Shown here in pieces: positions 1 through 6,827 of a DNA stretch of 10,930 bases (positions are counted from its first letter, which is position 1; each line of letters opens with the position of its first letter). Position numbers and translations under genes: made by a program. Source of the stretch: Alphaproteobacteria bacterium. Lineage in GTDB: Bacteria > Pseudomonadota > Alphaproteobacteria > Micavibrionales > Micavibrionaceae. The stretch is from the NCBI GenBank assembly GCA_002701555.1, contig NZVS01000016.1, forward strand, positions 1-10,930, read 5' to 3'. The notes beneath the pieces were generated by a model. That model did no database searches. It worked only from the letters and a program-made list of their open reading frames with translations, and was not told the origin of the DNA.

Positions 1-720
1 CGTTATAAAGTCCATCTTCATAATATGTCAGATAAGACAGGCGAACGGTTCAATCAGCTTTTAGAGGCAGGAGCACAAGACACTGCTGAAACCCGTCTTG
101 CAGCACTTAAGCATGTTATTTGGGATGACGAAGGGTATCACGGTGATGTCGACACATATGACGATCTACAAAATTCAGACCTGATTGATGTAATTGAGCG
201 CAGGAAAGGTCTACCTGTAGCACTCGCTCTATTATTTATGCATGTAGCGCAGGAAAACGGTTGGGATGTAAGACCCTTAAATTTCCCCGGGCATGTCTAT
301 ATGAGAATAGATTTTGAAGGTAACCGTCTCATTTTTGATCCATTCGATAAATGCAAACTTGTAGAAGCACATGATTTGCGCGCGGCTTTAAAAAAACTTG
401 CCGGAGAGCAAGCTGAATTATCGGCCTCTTTTTATGAGCCAATGTCAGATATGGACACGGTTTTACGTCTGCAAAACAATAGGAAATCACGCCAGATTAT
501 GTCAGAAGACTATCAGGCTGCCCTTGAAACAATTAAAATCATGGGCTTTTTAGCTCCGAAAGAGGAACGTCTTGCTTTTGAAACTGCTGTTATGTACGCC
601 CGCCTCAATAAAAAAGGTGAAGCTATAAAAACCCTCACAGACTATTTGGAAAGAACAACATCACCACAAGACAGGCAAGATGCTATATTATTATTGCACG
701 AGCTTGAGAAGGATTCGTAA
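1..720 (+). CDS. SirB1-family transglutaminase-fold protein with C-terminal TPR-like region (5' end outside window)
   Basis: The first Met is at base 25, but the frame has no stop back to base 1. The extra codons (RYKVHLHN) resemble the helical N-terminal part of the family, so I annotate a partial gene, not a 231-residue protein. Counting from the base-25 Met, residues 55-110 carry the SirB1 core: ERRKGLPVALALL, then NFPGH (His 90), then IFDPFD (Asp 105). These correspond to the His and Asp of a transglutaminase triad. The helix that should carry the nucleophile has no Cys; the only Cys in the visible part is residue 110, after the Asp. Canonical transglutaminase or protease activity is therefore doubtful. 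Residues about 146-225 are helical and TPR-like. The family is widespread in proteobacteria and its biochemical role is poorly defined. The gene occupies the position next to pal where tolB usually sits. Confidence 0.85.
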   Translation, partial: RYKVHLHNMSDKTGERFNQLLEAGAQDTAETRLAALKHVIWDDEGYHGDVDTYDDLQNSDLIDVIERRKGLPVALALLFMHVAQENGWDVRPLNFPGHVYMRIDFEGNRLIFDPFDKCKLVEAHDLRAALKKLAGEQAELSASFYEPMSDMDTVLRLQNNRKSRQIMSEDYQAALETIKIMGFLAPKEERLAFETAVMYARLNKKGEAIKTLTDYLERTTSPQDRQDAILLLHELEKDS

Positions 721-729
721 AATTTTCAC

Positions 730-751
730 CTATAAATTTATGTATTTATAG
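730..751 (+). terminator. weak AT-rich hairpin after the SirB1-like gene
   Basis: A perfect 8-bp inverted repeat (CTATAAAT at 730-737, ATTTATAG at 744-751) with a 6-nt loop starts 10 bp after the stop codon. A run of five T follows at 757-761. The stem has only one G:C pair and the T-run is offset by five bases, so this is at best a weak intrinsic terminator. It may be a chance feature of AT-rich DNA. Confidence 0.25.
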
Positions 752-799
752 AGAAGTTTTTGCGGTGGCATCTTGTAATTTCTTGCATTCCATCTATGT

Positions 800-826
800 T
801 TGTTAGTGGCTCGAATCAAATATAAA
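800..826 (+). promoter_or_regulatory. possible sigma70-type promoter for pal-cpoB-tilS
   Basis: TTGTTA (800-805) and TATAAA (821-826) are separated by 15 bp, slightly short for a housekeeping promoter. Initiation near 833 would give a leader of about 40 nt before the pal ATG. The 153-bp gap and the unrelated upstream gene make a promoter here likely; these exact boxes are a guess. Confidence 0.3.
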
Positions 827-860
827 GCCAGAAAAAAACATAATAAATAATTTTACTTTT

Positions 861-864
861 GGAG
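861..864 (+). promoter_or_regulatory. ribosome binding site that fixes the pal start at 874
   Basis: GGAG lies 9 nt before the ATG at 874. A TTG at 859-861 in the same frame would overlap this Shine-Dalgarno sequence and add five residues ahead of the lipoprotein signal peptide, so it is not the start. Confidence 0.7.
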
Positions 865-873
865 TACTTAAAA

Positions 874-1398
874 ATGCCTTTTCGTTTTTTCCTAATGATA
901 GCTGCGGTTCTTCTTGTCACAGCATGTAGCGGTGATGGTGAAGAAGACATGATGGTGACATCACAAACAGATACAACAACAACTATGCCGGGTGATTATG
1001 GCGATGGCACATCAGTAAGTGGCGTTACTGGTACAGCTGTTCCTGGCTCACAACAAGACTTGGTTGAAAATGTTGGTGACCGCGTATTCTTCGGTTATGA
1101 CAGTTCTGACCTTACAGGTGAAGCACGCTCAACTCTTGATCGCCAAGCTTCTTGGTTGCAACAATATCCAAATCTTTCAATTACAATTGAAGGCCATGCC
1201 GATGAGCGCGGAACTCGCGAATACAACCTGGCCCTTGGTGAACGCCGCGCAAACGCCGTTAGAAATTACCTGACAGCCCTTGGAGTTCCGGCTTCCAGAG
1301 TATCAGTGATTTCATATGGTAAAGAGCGTCCTGTTGTCTTTGGTTCAGACACTCAAAGCTGGGCACAGAACAGACGCGCAGTAACAGTTGTAAACTAA
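874..1398 (+). CDS. pal: peptidoglycan-associated lipoprotein Pal
   Basis: This 174-residue outer-membrane lipoprotein of the Tol-Pal system tethers the outer membrane to peptidoglycan and takes part in outer-membrane constriction at division. The N-terminus is a lipoprotein signal peptide (MPFRFFLMIAAVLLVTAC) with the modified Cys at residue 18. The next residue is Ser, not Asp, which fits Lol-mediated sorting to the outer membrane. Residues 19-65 form a Thr/Ser/Gly/Asp-rich linker. Residues 70-173 are an OmpA-like peptidoglycan-binding domain: VFFGYDSSDL, then IEGHADERG (Asp 110), then YNLALGERRA, then NRRA (Arg 167/168). The Asp and Arg are the expected diaminopimelate-binding positions. 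Length is usual for alphaproteobacterial Pal. It is followed 7 bp later by cpoB, the usual partner, but is not preceded by tolB. Confidence 0.96.
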   Translation: MPFRFFLMIAAVLLVTACSGDGEEDMMVTSQTDTTTTMPGDYGDGTSVSGVTGTAVPGSQQDLVENVGDRVFFGYDSSDLTGEARSTLDRQASWLQQYPNLSITIEGHADERGTREYNLALGERRANAVRNYLTALGVPASRVSVISYGKERPVVFGSDTQSWAQNRRAVTVVN

Positions 1399-1405
1399 GG
1401 TTATC

Positions 1406-2362
1406 GTGAAGACTGTGCACAGATATACTAAATTTGCGAAAACTCCCATACTTATGGGGGTTTTTGTTGCTTCCCTTGCGCTTTCAATTCCTGTTCATGC
1501 GCAAAGCGATGTTAACAACCGTTTGAACAGAATAGAGCGGGAAATAGATACGCTCTCCAGAACTATTTATAAAGGTGAAACACCGCCGGCCGGATCATTA
1601 GCCGGTATGATGGATTCTAGATATCAAGCTAATATTGAAGTTCGTTTGAATTCCATTGAAGAACAAATGAGAAATTTGACCGGTCAAGTTGAGGAAGCGA
1701 CCTATAAAGCAGAGCAGAACGAAGCTACGTTAAAAAGACAAATTAATGACATGGAAATGCGTTTAAACGCATTGGAAGGAAATAATACCCTCCCGAATAA
1801 TGTTGAAAACGGATCTTCGGTCATGATCAACCCCGATGCAACGCCTAATGATCCGATGCAAACAAATTTGCCTCAACCATCAGACGATGCCTATTATGAT
1901 TCTGACGGCTCTTCTTCTATAGATTCAACCATCCCGAATGCTGCCTCAAATAATGTGAGTGTTGCTTCTGCAAGTGCTGATGCCACCACATCTTACGAAG
2001 CTGCATACAGCCAGCTTAAAGCAGGTAATAATGAGGCTGCGCAACAGGCCTTTCAGAATTTCTTAATCGCTTATCCTGACGATCAGTTGGCAGCAAATGC
2101 TAGATACTGGTTAGGTGAGACCTATTACGTCCAGAACAATTATGAGGGTGCTGCTAAATCCTTTGCTGAAGCTTATAAGAAAAATCCTAAAGGACCTAAA
2201 GCCGCTGACAATCTTCTGAAACTTGGTTTATCTCTTAGTGGAATGGGACGAAACGAGGACGCTTGTGTGGCTCTTCAACAACTGGAGAAAGAGTTTGGCC
2301 CTACCCGTTCAGCTCTGGTTCGCCGTGGAGAGCAGGAGCGCGAAAAGCTGTCCTGTAGTTAA
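1406..2362 (+). CDS. cpoB: cell division coordinator CpoB (YbgF), periplasmic coiled-coil/TPR protein
   Basis: CpoB is a periplasmic protein that binds TolA and, in Escherichia coli, coordinates peptidoglycan synthesis with outer-membrane constriction. I take the GTG at 1406 as start: TAAGG (1396-1400) overlaps the pal stop and gives correct spacing. A second GTG at 1415 is possible. Residues 1-32 are a Sec signal peptide (basic n-region, hydrophobic core, predicted cleavage VHA/Q after residue 32). Residues about 36-124 are heptad-like and charged, fitting the N-terminal trimeric coiled coil. Residues about 125-195 are a low-complexity Asn/Ser/Asp/Pro linker. Residues 196-300 hold the TPR block (YSQLKAGNNEAAQQAFQNFL, ARYWLGETYYVQNNYEGAAK, NLLKLGLSLSGMGR). 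At 318 residues it is within the usual range. Its TAA stop is in the same frame as tilS, with only two codons between the stop and the tilS GTG. Confidence 0.93.
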   Translation: MKTVHRYTKFAKTPILMGVFVASLALSIPVHAQSDVNNRLNRIEREIDTLSRTIYKGETPPAGSLAGMMDSRYQANIEVRLNSIEEQMRNLTGQVEEATYKAEQNEATLKRQINDMEMRLNALEGNNTLPNNVENGSSVMINPDATPNDPMQTNLPQPSDDAYYDSDGSSSIDSTIPNAASNNVSVASASADATTSYEAAYSQLKAGNNEAAQQAFQNFLIAYPDDQLAANARYWLGETYYVQNNYEGAAKSFAEAYKKNPKGPKAADNLLKLGLSLSGMGRNEDACVALQQLEKEFGPTRSALVRRGEQEREKLSCS

Positions 2363-2368
2363 GCTTCA

Positions 2369-3370
2369 GTGTCTCAAAGTTTACTTCATTCGACTGTCTC
2401 TGATTTTTTTGACCTCTACATTCCCAACTCTAACGCAGTAAGAGATATTGCAGTAGCAGTGTCCGGTGGCGCAGATAGCCTTGCTCTTGCGCATCTTCTG
2501 AATCAGAAGGTCTCATCAGATCTTAGCCATATTGATCTGCATGTTTTAACAGTGGACCATGGTCTTCGACCAGAGGCGTCAGATGAGGCCGAGCATGTAG
2601 GGAGTATTGTCTCTTCATGGAAAAATGCCACTCACCAAATTTTGAAATGGGATGGGCGGAGTGCAGAGACAGGAATACAGGAAAAGGCGCGCAATGCAAG
2701 ATATGATTTAATGCGAGAGTATTGCGAACAGCATGGCATAAAATTTTTGTTTTTAGGTCATCATGGCGGTGATCAGTTTGAAACCTTCTTTATACGCCTT
2801 AGTGCGGGAAGCGGTCCTGAAGGGCTTGGTTGTATGGCTCCTGTAAGTGTTCAGAACGGTCTTAATTTGTGTCGTCCCCTTTTATATCAGTCTCATGAAG
2901 ATTTAGTTTCCTATTGCCAGAGAGAGGATATTGCTTGGTGTGAAGATCCAAGTAATGAGGATGATAAATATGAACGCGTTCGATATAGAAAGGCATATGA
3001 GGTACTTAGTTCGGAAGGGCTGAGTTATAAACGCTTAAACAAAACGCTTGAGCGCATAAGGCAAATGACAGAATCTGCACATGTATTTTCAAATGAAAAA
3101 TATGATGAGCTTCTGATAAAAAAAGAAACGGATCGTATTCTTTTTAATTTGGAATGTATTAAGGCTCTCCCTCTTGATACGGTGTGCAGAATTGTAAAGA
3201 GAGCGATAGAAGAGCTTTCCGATGAGCGTGGATATGGACCACGTACTGAAAAGACAGAAATACTTACGAAAGATCTCTTAGAAGGCAAGGGTTTTAGAAA
3301 ACGCACTTTAGGAAAGTGTATTTTTGAAGTCCTTGATGATGGAGAAAAATTTTCTGTCTCGAAAGAATGA
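2369..3370 (+). CDS. tilS: tRNA(Ile)-lysidine synthase TilS
   Basis: TilS uses ATP and lysine to convert the wobble cytidine of tRNA-Ile(CAU) to lysidine, so that the tRNA reads AUA codons; it is normally essential. The N-terminal PP-loop ATPase motif is plain: VAVSGGADSLAL with SGGADS at residues 32-37, followed by TVDHGLRPEA (61-70). The second motif is LGHHGGDQFETFFIRLSAGSG (from residue 129), where the usual HHxDDQ reads HHGGDQ, so the first Asp is Gly. CRPLL follows. At 333 residues it is about 100 shorter than the E. coli enzyme; short forms are common in alphaproteobacteria. The GTG start at 2369 has no clear Shine-Dalgarno and lies 6 bp after the cpoB stop, suggesting translational coupling. 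The alternative of a non-TilS PP-loop protein is unlikely given the motifs and the cpoB-tilS-ftsH context. Confidence 0.93.
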   Translation: MSQSLLHSTVSDFFDLYIPNSNAVRDIAVAVSGGADSLALAHLLNQKVSSDLSHIDLHVLTVDHGLRPEASDEAEHVGSIVSSWKNATHQILKWDGRSAETGIQEKARNARYDLMREYCEQHGIKFLFLGHHGGDQFETFFIRLSAGSGPEGLGCMAPVSVQNGLNLCRPLLYQSHEDLVSYCQREDIAWCEDPSNEDDKYERVRYRKAYEVLSSEGLSYKRLNKTLERIRQMTESAHVFSNEKYDELLIKKETDRILFNLECIKALPLDTVCRIVKRAIEELSDERGYGPRTEKTEILTKDLLEGKGFRKRTLGKCIFEVLDDGEKFSVSKE

Positions 3371-3405
3371 GAATAGAAAAGCTTTCATAAAACCAATTAT
3401 TACCA

Positions 3406-3436
3406 TTGCCATGTTTACATCATCGGCACATATAAT
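3406..3436 (+). promoter_or_regulatory. probable promoter of ftsH
   Basis: TTGCCA (3406-3411, five of six to the sigma70 -35 consensus) and a perfect TATAAT (3431-3436) are separated by 19 bp, a little long. Initiation near 3443 would leave a leader of about 42 nt before the ftsH GTG. A 7-bp inverted repeat (GTTTACA 3413-3419, TGTAAAC 3451-3457) brackets the -10 box. No convincing sigma32 heat-shock promoter is seen, although ftsH is heat-shock controlled in many proteobacteria. Confidence 0.5.
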
Positions 3437-3469
3437 TATGGTACTAAGCTTGTAAACCTAAATATTTAA

Positions 3470-3475
3470 AGTGGA
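3470..3475 (+). promoter_or_regulatory. ribosome binding site of ftsH
   Basis: AGTGGA lies 9 nt before the GTG at 3485 and supports that start. The encoded N-terminus (MNGFGRNILFW) leads straight into the first membrane helix, as expected for FtsH. Confidence 0.6.
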
Positions 3476-3484
3476 TTATATTAC

Positions 3485-5413
3485 GTGAACGGATTCGGCA
3501 GGAATATTCTTTTTTGGATTGCCATACTTTTAACTTTGGCATTCCTATTTAATATCTTTAATACGGCACAACAGAAAACAGCCGGTAAGGGCGACTCAAT
3601 TGCATATAGTGATTTCATGCAAGCTGTTCAGGACGGTTCTGTTGCTGAAATTACGATAAAAGGTCAGCAAATAAGAGGGCAATATTCACAATCCGGTGAT
3701 AATTTCACAACCCTTGTCCCTGAAAATGAGAATGTTGTTGAGCGTATAGGTGACGCACCAGTACGCATTAACGCCGAAGAAACAAATGACGGTGAAATGT
3801 CGCTATTCGGTATTCTTGTATCTTGGTTTCCCATGCTTTTGCTTATTGGTGTCTGGATATTCTTTATGCGCCAAATGCAGGGGAAAAGCGGCGGCGGTGC
3901 AATGGGCTTTGGAAAGTCCCGTGCACGTATGCTAACGGAGGATAAGAATAAAATTACTTTTGAAGATGTTGCCGGTGTTGAAGAAGCCAAGCAGGAACTA
4001 ACGGAAGTTGTTGATTTCTTAAAAGACCCTCAGAAATTTCAGCGTCTTGGTGGTAAAATTCCGAAAGGTGCACTACTTGTCGGCCCTCCAGGGACAGGAA
4101 AAACTTTGATTGCAAAGGCTGTTGCCGGAGAAGCCAATGTGCCCTTTTTCACTATTTCCGGTTCTGACTTTGTGGAAATGTTTGTTGGTGTTGGTGCAAG
4201 CCGTGTGCGGGACATGTTTGAACAGGCAAAGAAAAATGCGCCCTGTATTATTTTTATTGATGAGATCGATGCAGTTGGTCGCCATCGTGGCGCCGGTCTG
4301 GGCGGTGGTAACGATGAGCGCGAACAGACCTTGAACCAGCTTTTGGTTGAGATGGACGGTTTTGAAGCCAATGAAGGGATAATTATTGTCGCCGCGACTA
4401 ACCGTCCCGACGTCCTTGATCCGGCACTTCTTCGTCCGGGTCGTTTTGACCGTCAGGTTGTAATTCCTAATCCGGATGTGAATGGTCGCGAAGCCATTCT
4501 GGAAGTTCACATGAAAAAAGTGCCTCTGGCCAAGCGTGTTGAGGCACGCGTTATTGCCCGTGGAACACCGGGTTTTTCTGGTGCTGATTTAGCCAACCTT
4601 GTTAATGAGGCGGCTCTTCTTGCTGCGCGCCGTAACAAGCGTGTTGTGGGTATGGAAGAGTTCGAAGAGGCTAAAGATAAGGTCATGATGGGGGCGGAGC
4701 GACGTTCAATGGCTATGACTGATGATGAGAAAAAACTGACCGCTTATCATGAGGCCGGACATGCAATTGTTGCTCTTAACGAAGAACATTCGGACCCAAT
4801 TCATAAAGCCACGATTGTACCGAGGGGGCGCGCATTAGGTATGGTTATGCGCTTGCCGGAAGGTGATCGTATTTCAGTATCAAAGGCCAAACTGGAGGCG
4901 GATTTGTCCGTGGCGATGGGGGGACGTATAGCAGAAGAACTTATCTTTGGTGCAGATGCTGTGACAACAGGTGCATCAAGCGACATAAAAATGGCAACAG
5001 ATATGGCACGCCGTATGGTTACAGAATGGGGCATGAGCGGTAAACTTGGACCTCTTCGCTATGCAGCGGATCAAGAAGAAGTTTTTCTTGGTCACTCCGT
5101 AACGCAGTCAAAAAATATGTCCGATAAAACTGCCGATATTGTTGATTCTGAAATTCGTCGTATTGTGGAGGAGGCTTATAGCCGTGCCACTAAAATCATT
5201 AAAGACAAGATGGATGACCTTCATAAGTTGTCACAGGCTTTGCTTGAATACGAAATGCTGACCGGAGACGAGATCAAGGCACTTCTAAAAGGAGAGCCTA
5301 TCTTGAGAGAAGATTATACTGATAAAAAGTCTTCCCGTCCGTCAGTGCCATCAGCAGGGGGTCTTGATATAGGGCCAAACCCAAATGGACCAGATGTAGG
5401 CCATGATAGTTGA
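3485..5413 (+). CDS. ftsH: ATP-dependent zinc metalloprotease FtsH
   Basis: FtsH is a membrane-anchored hexameric AAA+ protease that extracts and degrades misfolded membrane proteins and short-lived cytosolic regulators. At 642 residues it has the standard length. Domain order: membrane helix 1 (about 7-25), a periplasmic domain (about 26-105), membrane helix 2 (about 107-128), then the AAA+ module. That module shows Walker A GPPGTGKT (200-207), the pore loop FVG (233-235), Walker B IIFIDEID (245-252) and the second region of homology ATNRPDVLDPALLRPGRFDR (274-293). The zinc protease domain has HEAGH at 392-396 (ligands His 392 and His 396, catalytic Glu 393), with Asp 470 in SSDIK as the likely third ligand. 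All catalytic residues are present. The C-terminal tail is Pro/Gly/Asn-rich and disordered. It has its own probable promoter and is followed by glmM after 55 bp, with no folP between them. Confidence 0.98.
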   Translation: MNGFGRNILFWIAILLTLAFLFNIFNTAQQKTAGKGDSIAYSDFMQAVQDGSVAEITIKGQQIRGQYSQSGDNFTTLVPENENVVERIGDAPVRINAEETNDGEMSLFGILVSWFPMLLLIGVWIFFMRQMQGKSGGGAMGFGKSRARMLTEDKNKITFEDVAGVEEAKQELTEVVDFLKDPQKFQRLGGKIPKGALLVGPPGTGKTLIAKAVAGEANVPFFTISGSDFVEMFVGVGASRVRDMFEQAKKNAPCIIFIDEIDAVGRHRGAGLGGGNDEREQTLNQLLVEMDGFEANEGIIIVAATNRPDVLDPALLRPGRFDRQVVIPNPDVNGREAILEVHMKKVPLAKRVEARVIARGTPGFSGADLANLVNEAALLAARRNKRVVGMEEFEEAKDKVMMGAERRSMAMTDDEKKLTAYHEAGHAIVALNEEHSDPIHKATIVPRGRALGMVMRLPEGDRISVSKAKLEADLSVAMGGRIAEELIFGADAVTTGASSDIKMATDMARRMVTEWGMSGKLGPLRYAADQEEVFLGHSVTQSKNMSDKTADIVDSEIRRIVEEAYSRATKIIKDKMDDLHKLSQALLEYEMLTGDEIKALLKGEPILREDYTDKKSSRPSVPSAGGLDIGPNPNGPDVGHDS

Positions 5414-5424
5414 TAATTTAGAGC

Positions 5425-5447
5425 TTTTACTTGGATTATTAGTAAAA
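5425..5447 (+). repeat. short inverted repeat between ftsH and glmM
   Basis: TTTTACT (5425-5431) and AGTAAAA (5441-5447) form a perfect 7-bp stem with a 9-nt loop, followed by three T. The stem has one G:C pair, so it is too weak to call a terminator. It could slightly reduce readthrough into glmM or be chance in AT-rich DNA. Confidence 0.25.
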
Positions 5448-5468
5448 TTTGCTTAAAAGAGTGTCATC

Positions 5469-6827
5469 ATGACTCGTAAATATTTCGGAACCGATGGAAT
5501 TCGCGGAACGGCAAACCAGTTCCCTATGACAGCAGACATGGCACTGAAGGCAGCCATGGCAACTGCTATCGTTTTAAAAGATCAAAATCCAAATGGTGGC
5601 CAGAACCGTGTAATTATTGGAAAAGATACACGCCTCTCCTGTTATATGCTCGAGCAAGCCATGGCTTCAGGATTTGCGGCCATGGGTATGGAGACAATAT
5701 TGCTTGGCCCTATACCTACTCCTGCTGTTGCCATACTTACCAAATCACTGCGCGCAGATATAGGCGTGATGATTTCTGCATCTCATAACCCTTTTCAAGA
5801 TAACGGTATTAAAATCTTTGATCACGATGGGTTCAAGCTACCTAACGAAACAGAGATAGAGATTGAAAAATGGATTGATAGTGATGGGCTTTACGACCGC
5901 CTTCCATCTTCTGAAAAACTGGGTCGTGCCAAGCGTCTTGATGATGCAACAGGGCGATATGTTGAGTATTTAAAAAGTATTTTTCCACGCGGTAAAAGCC
6001 TTCAAGGTTTGAAGGTGGTTATTGATTGTGCTCATGGCGCGGCGTATAAGGCCGGCCCGCAAGTTTTGTGGGAATTGGAGGCCGACGTAACGTCAATCGG
6101 CGTCAAACCAAATGGTATAAATATAAATGATAAGGTCGGCGCTACCGCAACTGAGCGCCTACAAAAGGAAGTCGTTGAACAAAATGCCGATATTGGAATT
6201 GCCCTGGACGGCGATGCGGATCGGTTAATTGTGGTCGATGAGAAGGGTAATCGAATTGATGGTGACCAAGTGATGGCGGTGCTAGCCCATAAAGCTAAAG
6301 CAGATGGTTGGTTACGTGGTAACGGGGTTGTCGCAACTGTCATGTCAAATCTTGGTTTCGAGCGTTATCTTGAGAGCGAAGGATTGAAGCTGGAGCGCAC
6401 ACCTGTTGGTGACAGATACGTGGTTGAAGCAATGCGGGAAAAAGGTTTTAACTTGGGTGGGGAGCAGTCAGGGCATACTGTATTATCAGATTTCACGACG
6501 ACAGGAGATGGTTTGATGGTGGCCCTGCATATCCTAAGTATCTTAAGTGAGAGTGATGAGCCTGCAAGTGTGGTTCTGAAGAAATTTGACCCGCTTCCAC
6601 AGATTTTAAAAAATGTGCGTTTTAAATCCGGGAAGCCTTTGGAAAAAGATGAGGTCGGGCAAGCCATATCCCTGGCAGAAAAAAGCCTGAGTGGCAGAGG
6701 GCGCGTTTTAGTGCGCGCGTCAGGTACAGAGCCTGTCATACGTGTAATGGCAGAAGGCGATGACGTTGATATGGTCGAAAAAACAGTGAATGATTTATGT
6801 GAGGCAATAGAAAAGGCAGCATCATGA
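5469..6827 (+). CDS. glmM: phosphoglucosamine mutase GlmM
   Basis: GlmM is a cytosolic enzyme that interconverts glucosamine-6-phosphate and glucosamine-1-phosphate, the step before GlmU in UDP-GlcNAc synthesis for peptidoglycan and LPS. Its 452 residues match the family. The N-terminal signature is KYFGTDGIRGTAN. The active-site loop is MISASHNPFQDNGIK (101-115), with the phosphorylated Ser most likely residue 105. The magnesium loop is DGDADR (247-252). The sugar-binding loop GGEQSGH (330-336) and phosphate-binding loop RASGTEP (416-422) are intact. The ISASHNP and GGEQSGH forms favour GlmM over general phosphoglucomutases or phosphomannomutases. The ATG at 5469 is preceded by AAAAGAG (5455-5461). 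The gene follows ftsH, a common alphaproteobacterial arrangement, and its TGA overlaps the purA start by 4 bp. Confidence 0.97.
   Translation: MTRKYFGTDGIRGTANQFPMTADMALKAAMATAIVLKDQNPNGGQNRVIIGKDTRLSCYMLEQAMASGFAAMGMETILLGPIPTPAVAILTKSLRADIGVMISASHNPFQDNGIKIFDHDGFKLPNETEIEIEKWIDSDGLYDRLPSSEKLGRAKRLDDATGRYVEYLKSIFPRGKSLQGLKVVIDCAHGAAYKAGPQVLWELEADVTSIGVKPNGININDKVGATATERLQKEVVEQNADIGIALDGDADRLIVVDEKGNRIDGDQVMAVLAHKAKADGWLRGNGVVATVMSNLGFERYLESEGLKLERTPVGDRYVVEAMREKGFNLGGEQSGHTVLSDFTTTGDGLMVALHILSILSESDEPASVVLKKFDPLPQILKNVRFKSGKPLEKDEVGQAISLAEKSLSGRGRVLVRASGTEPVIRVMAEGDDVDMVEKTVNDLCEAIEKAAS

Noticed and set aside
25..27. ATG at base 25 as the true start of the SirB1-like gene
   Set aside because: The frame is open to base 1 and the upstream codons look like family sequence. 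The family normally has a longer N-terminal helical part, so the gene is cut by the window edge.
859..873. TTG start for pal, adding five residues (MEYLK)
   Set aside because: The TTG overlaps the GGAG ribosome binding site that is correctly spaced for the ATG at 874, and the signal peptide begins naturally at that ATG.
3375..3386. AAAGCTTT palindrome after tilS as a terminator
   Set aside because: The self-complementary core is only 8 bp with no loop and no T-run; such short palindromes are expected by chance.
4073..4510. Antisense open frame of 145 residues inside ftsH
   Set aside because: It lies opposite the strongly conserved AAA+ region and its translation is low-quality Cys/Thr/Asn-rich sequence with no recognisable motif, so it is a shadow of ftsH.
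6365..6739. Antisense open frame of 124 residues inside glmM
   Set aside because: It is opposite conserved GlmM coding sequence, with no motif or ribosome binding support.
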